64,000 nt of DNA, from contig CAWCSF010000010.1 in assembly GCA_963798195.1 (NCBI GenBank), positions 1,674,001 to 1,738,000 on the forward strand. The letters are read 5' to 3'. This document shows positions 33,463 to 41,015 of this stretch, piece after piece. The translations under genes and the position numbers were made by a program. The notes beneath the pieces were generated by a model that ran no database searches, was not told where the DNA came from, and saw nothing but the letters and a program-made list of their open reading frames with translations. The DNA is from CAVSRC01 sp963798195 (GTDB lineage: Bacteria > Pseudomonadota > Alphaproteobacteria > Rhizobiales > Kaistiaceae). Numbering within the stretch: position 1 is the stretch's first letter; each line of letters starts with the position of its first letter.

Positions 33463-34566
33463 ATGACGACCGACACCGACGACCTTCGCATTCGAGAAAT
33501 CAGGGAGTTGAGCACACCGGCTGAGGTGATGCGCGAATTCCCGCGCACCGACGCCGCCGGCCGTACCGTGGCCGCCGCCCGTCGCGCGATCCACGGCATC
33601 CTGACCGGCGCGGACGATCGCCTCACCGTGGTCATCGGCCCCTGCTCCGTCCACGATCCCGTCGCCGCGCTCGACTACGCCGCGCGGCTCGCCGACGTGC
33701 GTCATCGCCTGCGCGGCGCACTCGAGATCGTCATGCGCGTCTATTTTGAGAAGCCGCGGACGACCGTGGGGTGGAAGGGGCTCATCAACGACCCCGATCT
33801 CGACGGCTCGTTCCAAATCGACAAGGGTTTGCGCATCGCTCGCGGCCTGTTGCTCGAAATCAACAAGCTCGGCCTGCCAGCGGGCTGTGAATTCCTCGAC
33901 ATGACGACGCCTCAGTATTTCGCGGACCTCGTCGCGTGGGGCGCGATCGGCGCGCGCACGACCGAGAGCCAGGTGCACCGCCAACTCGCATCCGGCCTCT
34001 CCTGCCCTGTCGGCTTCAAGAACGGGACCGACGGCAATGTGCGGATCGCGGTCGACGCCGTGAAGGCCGCGCACGCGCCGCATCATTTTCTCGCCGTCAC
34101 CAAGACCGGGCATGCGGCGATCGCCGCCACGACCGGAAACGAGGACTGCCATGTGATTCTGCGCGGTGGCAATTCGGCACCGAACTACGATGCGGCAAGC
34201 GTCGACGTCGCGTGCGCTGATCTGGAAGCTGCCGGTCTCCCGCCGATGGTGATGATCGACACCAGCCACGCCAACAGCAGCAAGAAGCCGGAGAACCAGC
34301 CGCTCGTCATCGAGGACATTGCCCACCAGGTGGAAGGCGGTGACCGTCGAATTATCGGCGTGATGGTCGAGAGCAATCTTGTTGGCGGGCGTCAGGACCT
34401 GGTTGCCGGGAGACCATTGGCATACGGCCAGAGCATCACCGATGGCTGCATCGACTGGGACGCCACCGTCGAGGTGCTGGAGCGGCTCGCCGCCGCCGCG
34501 CAGGAACGCAGGCGGCCGGTGTTGCGCGGAACGACGGAGCAAGCGATGTCGCCGGCGATCCAGTAA
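33463..34566 (+). CDS. aroG: 3-deoxy-7-phosphoheptulonate synthase (class I DAHP synthase)
   Basis: 367 residues, class I (AroFGH) type: VIGPCSVHDPVAALDYAARL, MRVYFEKPRTTVGWKGLINDPDLDGSF, ESQVHRQLASGLSCPVGFKNGTDG and DTSHANSSKKPENQ are conserved active-site blocks (metal Cys61, His, Glu, Asp type). It condenses PEP and erythrose 4-phosphate, the first step of the shikimate pathway. The upstream leader peptide rich in Phe/Tyr/Trp and terminator indicate attenuation control. Which paralogue (AroF, G or H) is meant cannot be told; the symbol is generic. Confidence 0.92.
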   Translation: MTTDTDDLRIREIRELSTPAEVMREFPRTDAAGRTVAAARRAIHGILTGADDRLTVVIGPCSVHDPVAALDYAARLADVRHRLRGALEIVMRVYFEKPRTTVGWKGLINDPDLDGSFQIDKGLRIARGLLLEINKLGLPAGCEFLDMTTPQYFADLVAWGAIGARTTESQVHRQLASGLSCPVGFKNGTDGNVRIAVDAVKAAHAPHHFLAVTKTGHAAIAATTGNEDCHVILRGGNSAPNYDAASVDVACADLEAAGLPPMVMIDTSHANSSKKPENQPLVIEDIAHQVEGGDRRIIGVMVESNLVGGRQDLVAGRPLAYGQSITDGCIDWDATVEVLERLAAAAQERRRPVLRGTTEQAMSPAIQ

Positions 34567-34573
34567 AATCCTG

Positions 34574-34891
34574 TCACACCATCATGCGGTAGTGCAGGTC
34601 GATCATGATCCACAGGCTGCCGCCGACCATGATGAGAATGAGCAGGGCCGCGAAGCAGAGTGCCAGCAAATTCTCGCGCGGCGTCCGTTTGAAATCGAGA
34701 TGCAGGAAGTAGCGCAGGTGCACCAGCACCTGCGCTAGCCCGGCCAATGCGATCACGGCCAGCAAGGCACCCGCCGGCAACCACCCCGCGGTGACGAGGC
34801 CGAAGGGAATCGCCGTGAGCACCAGCGCGAGGCCAAGGCCGATCAGGTAGGTGCGCCGTTCTGGTCCTCCGCGGCTGGGCACATCGGTCAT
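34574..34891 (-). CDS. cyoD: Cytochrome o ubiquinol oxidase subunit IV
   Basis: 105 residues with three membrane helices; the family pattern GWLPAGALLAVIALAGLAQVLVHLRYFLHL is evident. Small accessory subunit of the bo3 oxidase. The ATG at 34891 overlaps the stop of cyoC by one base (TGATG). Last gene of the cyd-cyo operon; it ends 8 bp from the convergent aroG. Confidence 0.9.
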   Translation of the reverse strand: MTDVPSRGGPERRTYLIGLGLALVLTAIPFGLVTAGWLPAGALLAVIALAGLAQVLVHLRYFLHLDFKRTPRENLLALCFAALLILIMVGGSLWIMIDLHYRMMV

Positions 34892-35523
34892 CACGTGACC
34901 CCCGGAAGGTAGACGACGGAAAAAATGCCGATCCAGACGATGTCGAGGAAGTGCCAGAACAAGCCGAGCCGATAGAGGCGCGATCGCACCGGTCCGGTCA
35001 GGCCCTTGAGCAGTATCTGCCCAACCATGACGAGAATGCACAGCATGCCGATGCTGACGTGGAGCCCGTGCGTTCCGACCAGGGCAAAGAAGGCCGAAAG
35101 GAATCCGCTCCGGTCCGGCCCGGCGTTTTCGGCGATCAGGCCGCCGAATTCCTGAAGCTCCATCGCCACAAAGCCGAGGCCGAGTGCGACAGTCAGCAGC
35201 AGCCAGCCGATCACCCCCCGTTTGTCGCGGGCGAACATCGCAACGCTGGCAAAGCCGAACGTGGTGCTGGAGAAGAGCAGCAGCAGAGTTTCGCCGAATG
35301 TGTGCGGCAGGCTGAAGATGTCCTTGCCTGTCGGACCCCCGGCCGTGCCGACTGACATCACGACATAGGTGGCGAAGAGCAGCGCGAAGATGATCGCGTC
35401 GGTCATCAGGTAGATCCAGAAGCCGAACGCCTTCTCCTGGCTGCGTTCCTCGGCCTCCGACGATTCGGGAGGCAAACCGCCCGCGGCTGAGGCCGTCGCG
35501 GCCATGTCCACGGCCGCGCTCAT
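34891..35523 (-). CDS. cyoC: Cytochrome o ubiquinol oxidase subunit III
   Basis: 210 residues, five membrane helices of the COX3 type: EKAFGFWIYLMTDAIIFALLFATYVV, LLLFSSTTFGF and LVGTHGLHVSIGML (the GTHGxHV motif of subunit III). Part of the bo3-type oxidase. Starts with the TGA of cyoB overlapped by ATGA (35520-35523). Confidence 0.93.
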   Translation of the reverse strand: MSAAVDMAATASAAGGLPPESSEAEERSQEKAFGFWIYLMTDAIIFALLFATYVVMSVGTAGGPTGKDIFSLPHTFGETLLLLFSSTTFGFASVAMFARDKRGVIGWLLLTVALGLGFVAMELQEFGGLIAENAGPDRSGFLSAFFALVGTHGLHVSIGMLCILVMVGQILLKGLTGPVRSRLYRLGLFWHFLDIVWIGIFSVVYLPGVT

Positions 35524-37556
35524 GCGGCGCCCTCCGGTGCCGCCCCGCCGAGCGTCGCTGCCACGCCCTCGCCGCGCTCACCCGAGCGCGCCCGCGCCAT
35601 ATCCTCGAACCGCCGCGTCTCGATCCGCTCGACTTCGGCGGCGGGCATGATGTCGTCGGTGTCGTCACTGCTGCTGCGGATAATGATCAGCAGGACCGCC
35701 GCAACCGCACTCGCGATCGCCAGCCACCAGACGTACCAGATCATGGCAAAGCCGAAAACGAAGGAGATGGCGCCAAGCGCGATGCCGAAGGCGCTGTTTC
35801 GCGGGATCGGAATATCCTCGTACCGTTCCGGCCGCTGATACGCCACGCCGCGTTGCTTCATGTCCCAGAAGGCGTCGAGGTCGCGCACCTCGGGCAGTAC
35901 CGCGAAGTTGTATGGAGCCGGCGGCGACGACGTCAGCCATTCCAGCGTGCGGCCATCCCAGGGATCGCCCGTCCAGTCCCTTAGCGCGGCCCGGCGCTGG
36001 AAGCTGACCACGATCTGCACGACCAGGAAGACCAGGCCAAACAGAATGAACACAGCTCCGAGCGCGGCAACGATCAGCCACGGCTGCCAGGCAGCAGTGT
36101 CGTAATGCTCCATGCGCCGCGGCATGCCCATGAAGCCCAGCACATAGAGAGGCATGAAGGCGAGATAGAACCCAATCACCCAGCACCAGAAGGAGCGCTT
36201 GCCCCAGCGTTCCTCGAGCCGGAAGCCGAGCGCCTTCGGCCACCAGAAATTCAGTCCGGCAAAGAAGCCGAACAGCGCGCCCGGGATCAGCATGTTGTGG
36301 AAGTGCGCGACCAGGAAGGTCGAGTTGTGCATCAGGTAGTCGGCCGGCGGCAGGGCCAGCAATACGCCGGTGACGCCGCCTATGACGAACGTGACGATGA
36401 AAGCGATCGTGTACATCATCGACACGTGGAAGCGGATACGGCCGCGATACATGGTGAAAAGCCAGTCGAACACCTTCACGCCGGTCGGCACGGCGATGAT
36501 CATCGTCGCGATGCCGAACGCGGAATTGACGTTGGCGCTCGACCCCATCGTGAAGAAATGATGCAGCCACACCGTGAAGGACAGCAGGCAGATCGCGCAC
36601 GTCGCGTAGACCAGCGACGTGTAGCCGAACAAGCGGCGCTCGGCGAAGGTCGATACGACGCTGGAGTAGATGCCGAAAGCGGGAAGAACGAGGATGTAGA
36701 CCTCGGGATGCCCCCACAGCCAGAACAGGTTGGCGAAGTTCATCATGTTGCCACCATCGCCATTGGTGAAAAAGTGCATGCCGAACAAGCGGTCGAGTTC
36801 AAGCAATGACGCGACAACCGTGATACCGGGAAAGGCGAAGGCCATCAGCACGGCTGTGCAGAACGTCGTCCATGCGAAGAGCGGCATGCGCATGAGGATC
36901 ATTCCCGGCGCGCGCTTCTTCAGGATGGTGACGATGAAGTTGATGCCGGTCAGCGTCGAGCCGATGCCGGAAATCAGCACCGCCCAGACCCAGTAGTCGA
37001 CGCCGACATAGGGGTTGAACTCAATGCCCGAATAGGGCGGATACCCCGTCCAGCCGGCAGTGGAGAACTTGCCAATCACCAGCGAGACCATGACCAGCCC
37101 GGCGCCGGCGCTCGTCATCCACAGACTGACGGCATTGAGATGCGGGAAGGCGACGTCGCGGGCGCCGATCTGCTGCGGCACGACGATGTTGATCAGCCCG
37201 GTCAGGAACGGCATCGCCATGAAGAAGATCATGATCGTGCCGTGCGACGAGAATATCTGGTCGAAATGTTCCGGAGGCAGGTAGCCATCCGAGTTCAGCG
37301 CAATCGCCTGCTGCGCACGCATCATGAAGGCGTCGACGAAGCCGCGCATGAGCATGATCAACGCCAGCGTCACGTACATGATGCCGATGCGCTTGTGATC
37401 GACGCTGGTGAGCCAATTCTTCCACAGAGTCCCCCACCAGCCGAACCATGTGATCACTGCGACCACGGCGAGCCCGCCGAGCACGGTGATCGCGGCACCG
37501 CCAAAGGCGATGGCGCTGTAGAGCGGCAGGGCGTCGAGGGTGAGCCGTCCCAGCAT
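35520..37556 (-). CDS. cyoB: Cytochrome o ubiquinol oxidase subunit I
   Basis: 678 residues, the catalytic haem-copper subunit. CuB/His-Tyr motif WGHPEVYILVLPAFGIYS is present; the quinone-binding side chains RGFVDAFMMRAQQAI and the His of FSSHGTIMIFFMAMP (R71, D75, H98 of E. coli) are conserved, so this is a quinol, not cytochrome c, oxidase. Haem ligands are seen as VAHFHNMLIPG. About 15 membrane helices. Reduces O2 to water and pumps protons. Confidence 0.96.
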   Translation of the reverse strand: MLGRLTLDALPLYSAIAFGGAAITVLGGLAVVAVITWFGWWGTLWKNWLTSVDHKRIGIMYVTLALIMLMRGFVDAFMMRAQQAIALNSDGYLPPEHFDQIFSSHGTIMIFFMAMPFLTGLINIVVPQQIGARDVAFPHLNAVSLWMTSAGAGLVMVSLVIGKFSTAGWTGYPPYSGIEFNPYVGVDYWVWAVLISGIGSTLTGINFIVTILKKRAPGMILMRMPLFAWTTFCTAVLMAFAFPGITVVASLLELDRLFGMHFFTNGDGGNMMNFANLFWLWGHPEVYILVLPAFGIYSSVVSTFAERRLFGYTSLVYATCAICLLSFTVWLHHFFTMGSSANVNSAFGIATMIIAVPTGVKVFDWLFTMYRGRIRFHVSMMYTIAFIVTFVIGGVTGVLLALPPADYLMHNSTFLVAHFHNMLIPGALFGFFAGLNFWWPKALGFRLEERWGKRSFWCWVIGFYLAFMPLYVLGFMGMPRRMEHYDTAAWQPWLIVAALGAVFILFGLVFLVVQIVVSFQRRAALRDWTGDPWDGRTLEWLTSSPPAPYNFAVLPEVRDLDAFWDMKQRGVAYQRPERYEDIPIPRNSAFGIALGAISFVFGFAMIWYVWWLAIASAVAAVLLIIIRSSSDDTDDIMPAAEVERIETRRFEDMARARSGERGEGVAATLGGAAPEGAA

Positions 37557-37561
37557 TCCGC

Positions 37562-38473
37562 CTACTGGCCCATCATGGCGGAATGATCGTTCATCGGGCC
37601 GCGATACTTGGCGATGATGCTGTCGTAGAGGCCCGGCTCGACCGACCGGTAAAGGGTCACCGGGTTCTTCTTGCTCGGCTTGGCAAGCTCCGCATAGGTC
37701 GTCTTGTCCAACGCCGTGCCGTTGTTGCGGACCTTCTCAACCCAGGCATCGAAATCCGCCTGCGTCATCGCAACCGCGGCGAAGTGCTGATCGGCAAATC
37801 CGCCGCCGCTGTACTGGGTGTTGCGGCCGCGGAATTGTCCTGGCGCGTCTGCCTGCAGATTGAGTTCGGTCTGCATCCCCGCCATCGCATAGATCTGGCC
37901 GCCGAGCGCTGGAATGGAAAAGGCGTTCATCACGGTATCGGAGGTGATCTTCAGGTTCAGCGGGACACCGCTCGGGAAGGCCAGTTCGTTGACCGCCGCG
38001 ATCCCCTGCTCCGGATAGACGAACAGCCACTTCCAGTCCTGCGCCACGACCTGGACCTGAAGCGGCGTTACGGTCGGGTCGAGCGGCTTATAGGGATCCA
38101 GCTCATGGGTGTAGATCCACACATGGATGCCGAGCGAGGCGACGATGAGCGCCGGAACGATCCAGACAACCGCATCCACCCGGCCTGACATCCAGTCGGG
38201 CTGGTAGTTCGCCCTGGTGTTCGTGGCGCGGTATCGCCAAGCGAAGAGAGCGGCCATCACGAATACCGGAATGACCACGATCATCATGATTGCAACGGCG
38301 CGGAAAAGGATGTCCCGCTCCGCGAGCGTGACCGGACCGCCGGGCGCTAGGATCGGGAAGTCCGCCAGCGAGCAGCCCCCGAGGAGCAGTGACGCGGAAA
38401 CCGGCAACACGCGTGCAGCAATACCGCTGCGTGACCGTCGACTTGCCGTGGCCCTGCTGCGCCGATGGATCAA
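37562..38473 (-). CDS. cyoA: Cytochrome o ubiquinol oxidase subunit II
   Basis: About 303 residues. N-terminal signal ending in the lipobox SLLLGGCS, two membrane helices (VAIMMIVVIPVFVMAALFAWRY and VVWIVPALIVASLGIHVWIYT), then the cupredoxin-like domain lacking CuA ligands (WKWLFVYPEQG, FSIPALGGQIYAM, QADAPGQFRG). Lack of CuA supports quinol oxidation. The start is uncertain: TTG at 38473, overlapping the cydB stop, is chosen; a GTG at 38410 would shorten the n-region. Confidence 0.88.
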   Translation of the reverse strand: MIHRRSRATASRRSRSGIAARVLPVSASLLLGGCSLADFPILAPGGPVTLAERDILFRAVAIMMIVVIPVFVMAALFAWRYRATNTRANYQPDWMSGRVDAVVWIVPALIVASLGIHVWIYTHELDPYKPLDPTVTPLQVQVVAQDWKWLFVYPEQGIAAVNELAFPSGVPLNLKITSDTVMNAFSIPALGGQIYAMAGMQTELNLQADAPGQFRGRNTQYSGGGFADQHFAAVAMTQADFDAWVEKVRNNGTALDKTTYAELAKPSKKNPVTLYRSVEPGLYDSIIAKYRGPMNDHSAMMGQ

Positions 38474-39477
38474 TGATATCCGCCCTCGGCCGTTACCTTG
38501 GCGCGGAAGGTCCAGAACACGAAGACGAAATAGCCAAGGATGATCGGCAGCATGATCACCGTGCCGATCAGCGTGAAGATCTGGCTGTCCGGCACCGCTG
38601 CCGTATCCCATATCGTCAGCGTCGGCGGCACGAGATAGGGGAACGTGGAAATCGCAAGGCCGAGGTAGGCAAGCACGAAGAGGCCGACCGTGCCGATGAA
38701 CGGCGTCAGTTCGCGCCGGTTCACCAGCCCCCGCCATACCAGAAAACCGAGCGCGGCAGTCACCAGCGGCACCGGCCACAGGAAGAAGATGTTCGGCATC
38801 GCGAACCAGCGCTCGGCGATGCGCGCCATCGAGGCAGGCGTCCACAGGCTGACCAGCGCGATGGCGATCAGTACCGCGAAGAGCAGCACCTTGGCTTGCG
38901 CCCGCGCCCGCTCCTGCACCGGCCCTTCGGTCTTGAAGATAAGCCAGCCGGCGCCCAGCAGCGCGTAGCCGAGGACAAGACCGACGCCGGAGAGCAGCGC
39001 GAAAGGCGTGGCCCAGTCGAACGGGCCGCCGGCGAACTTGCCATCTACCACTGTCACGCCCTGGATCAGGCCGCCAAGGATGACGCCCTGCGCAAAGGTG
39101 GCGAGCGTCGAGCCCGCCCAGAAGGCGAAATCCCAGAGGCGGTGGCCCGGCTTCGAGACGAAACGAAACTCGAACGAGACGCCGCGGAAGATCAGCGACA
39201 GCAGCATCACGATCACCGGCAGGTAGAACGCCGGCATGATGACCGCATAGGCCTTGGGGAACGCCACCCACAGCCCGCCGCCGCCGAGCACCAGCCAGGT
39301 CTCGTTGCCGTCCCAGAATGGCGCGATCGAATTCATCATCTGGTCGCGCTCGCCCTCGTCCCGCGTCGTCGGGAAAAGGATGCCGATGCCGAGATCGAAG
39401 CCGTCGAGGATGACGTAGAGCAGGACGGCCGTGGCGATGAGGATCGCCCAGATGACCGGCAGGTAGAGTTCGAGCAT
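38470..39477 (-). CDS. cydB: Cytochrome bd-type ubiquinol oxidase subunit II
   Basis: 335 residues with eight membrane helices; VILDGFDLGIGILFPTTRDEGERDQMMNSIAPFWDGNETWLVLGGGGL is the conserved N-terminal block. Pairs with CydA. The stop overlaps the likely TTG start of cyoA, so the bd-type and bo-type genes are on one transcript. No CydX-like small gene is obvious between the clusters. Confidence 0.93.
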   Translation of the reverse strand: MLELYLPVIWAILIATAVLLYVILDGFDLGIGILFPTTRDEGERDQMMNSIAPFWDGNETWLVLGGGGLWVAFPKAYAVIMPAFYLPVIVMLLSLIFRGVSFEFRFVSKPGHRLWDFAFWAGSTLATFAQGVILGGLIQGVTVVDGKFAGGPFDWATPFALLSGVGLVLGYALLGAGWLIFKTEGPVQERARAQAKVLLFAVLIAIALVSLWTPASMARIAERWFAMPNIFFLWPVPLVTAALGFLVWRGLVNRRELTPFIGTVGLFVLAYLGLAISTFPYLVPPTLTIWDTAAVPDSQIFTLIGTVIMLPIILGYFVFVFWTFRAKVTAEGGYH

Positions 39478-39480
39478 CGC

Positions 39481-40875
39481 CTACCCTCCCCGGCCGATAA
39501 CTTGATGGCCGGCGCCCTCCGCCGCCGAGAGCGGCCGGCTGGGAACGCCTTCGACGGGCGCACCTTCGCCGGTTGGACCGCGATTGATGAGCCGGTTCAT
39601 GTAGTAGATGCCGGCGGCGAACACGATGCCATAGACAACCAGAAACAGCGCCAGCGTAACAGCGACCGACTCCGCCGGAACCGGCGAGACCGCATCCTTG
39701 GTGCGCAGGATTCCGGTCGCGAGCCACGGCTGGCGGCCAACCTCGGCGACCGTCCAGCCGGAGAGGATCGCGATGAAGCCCGCCGGCCAGGACAGCGACG
39801 CCAGCCGCATGAAAAGCGGCGACAGCTCCAATCGCCCGCGCCACCACAACCACGCGCCCCAGAGCGACAGGGCGATCATGAGCAAGCCAATGCCGACCAT
39901 GATGCGGAAGGCGAAGAACGGCAGCACCACTGGCGGCCGGTCGTCGACGGGGAAATCCTTCAGCGCCGCAAACTCTCCGTCCAGCGAGTGGGTGATCAGC
40001 AGGCTGCCGACGTTCGGAATCGCGATCTCGTAGTCGTTCTTCTCCTGCTTCTCGTTGGGCACACCGAAGACGACGAAGGGCACCGGCCCGTCATTCTCCC
40101 AGTGGCCCTCGATGGCCGCGAGCTTGGGCGGCTGGTAGTGCGCCACGTCGAGACCGTGCTGATCGCCGATGACGAGTTGCAGCGGCGCCAGGACGGCGGC
40201 CATGGCGATGCCCATCCGCAGCATCGTGCGCGAATGGTCCGCATATTTGCCCGCGAGGAAATAGCGCGCGCCGACGGACATGACGACAAACGCGGTGGTG
40301 AGGTACGCCGCGGTCACCATATGCGCCAGCCGCCAGCCGAAAGTCGGGTTGAAGATCGCGGCGATCCAGTCCGCCGGATAGGCAATGCCATCCCGCACCA
40401 CATGCCCAGCCGGATGCTGCATCCACGAATTGGCCGAGATGATCCAGAAAGCAGAGGTCACCGTGCCCACCGCAACCAGGATCGCCGAGAGCACATGCAG
40501 CCATGGCGGCACGCGGTTCCAGCCGAACAGCATGATGCCGAGGAAAGTCGCCTCGAGGAAGAAAGCCGTCAGAACCTCGTAGCCGATCAGCGGCCCGACG
40601 ACGTTGCCGACGACCTCCGAGAACTGGCTCCAGTTCGTGCCGAATTGATAGGAGAGAACGATGCCGGAGACGACGCCCATCGCGAAGGAGACGGCAAAGA
40701 TGCGCGTCCAGAAGCGCGCCAGCGTCCGATAGCGCTCCTGCCCCGTCCGTCGCCAGATGACCAGGAGCGTCGCGATCCACGCAGACAGCCCGATCGTAAA
40801 GGTCGGAAAAATGATGTGAAACGCGACGGTGAAGGCGAACTGAAGGCGCGAGAGGAAGACGGCGTCGAGTTCCAT
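39481..40875 (-). CDS. cydA: Cytochrome bd-type ubiquinol oxidase subunit I (short Q-loop, CIO-like)
   Basis: 464 residues. His19-type haem ligand in FTVAFHIIFPTFTIGLS, central haem His in GWRLAHMV, and GRQPW in the quinol region (WTVAEVGRQPWLAT). The loop between helices 6 and 7 is short compared with E. coli CydA, which is the CIO/cyanide-insensitive type. Only two genes of the bd oxidase and no cydDC are present. Preceded by a possible FNR/FixK-type site. First gene of the six-gene oxidase operon. Confidence 0.93.
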   Translation of the reverse strand: MELDAVFLSRLQFAFTVAFHIIFPTFTIGLSAWIATLLVIWRRTGQERYRTLARFWTRIFAVSFAMGVVSGIVLSYQFGTNWSQFSEVVGNVVGPLIGYEVLTAFFLEATFLGIMLFGWNRVPPWLHVLSAILVAVGTVTSAFWIISANSWMQHPAGHVVRDGIAYPADWIAAIFNPTFGWRLAHMVTAAYLTTAFVVMSVGARYFLAGKYADHSRTMLRMGIAMAAVLAPLQLVIGDQHGLDVAHYQPPKLAAIEGHWENDGPVPFVVFGVPNEKQEKNDYEIAIPNVGSLLITHSLDGEFAALKDFPVDDRPPVVLPFFAFRIMVGIGLLMIALSLWGAWLWWRGRLELSPLFMRLASLSWPAGFIAILSGWTVAEVGRQPWLATGILRTKDAVSPVPAESVAVTLALFLVVYGIVFAAGIYYMNRLINRGPTGEGAPVEGVPSRPLSAAEGAGHQVIGRGG

Positions 40876-40954
40876 GTTTGCCTCCGCGCGGACGGCCTAC
40901 GGACCGGTGGCAATGCTACACCCGCGAATCGGCGAGACCAAACGGCGAAACCCT

Positions 40955-40968
40955 GTGCGCTGCGTCAA
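40955..40968. promoter_or_regulatory. FNR/FixK-like box upstream of the oxidase operon
   Basis: GTGC-GCTGCG-TCAA, one base off a TTGC-N6-TCAA half-symmetric FNR/FixK-type box, lies 80-93 nt before the cydA ATG in the 140-bp divergent region with the SulP gene. Plausible for a low-oxygen-induced bd oxidase, but short motifs like this occur by chance. Confidence 0.3.
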
Positions 40969-41015
40969 ACTGTTGCATAAACTGCCGTAGAATTGCGGAT
41001 CGAGCGTGGGGAATC

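Noticed and set aside
38389..40980. 863-codon plus-strand ORF across cydAB
   Set aside because: Antisense shadow of cydA and cydB; highly charged, repetitive DRR/HRE composition, no domain.
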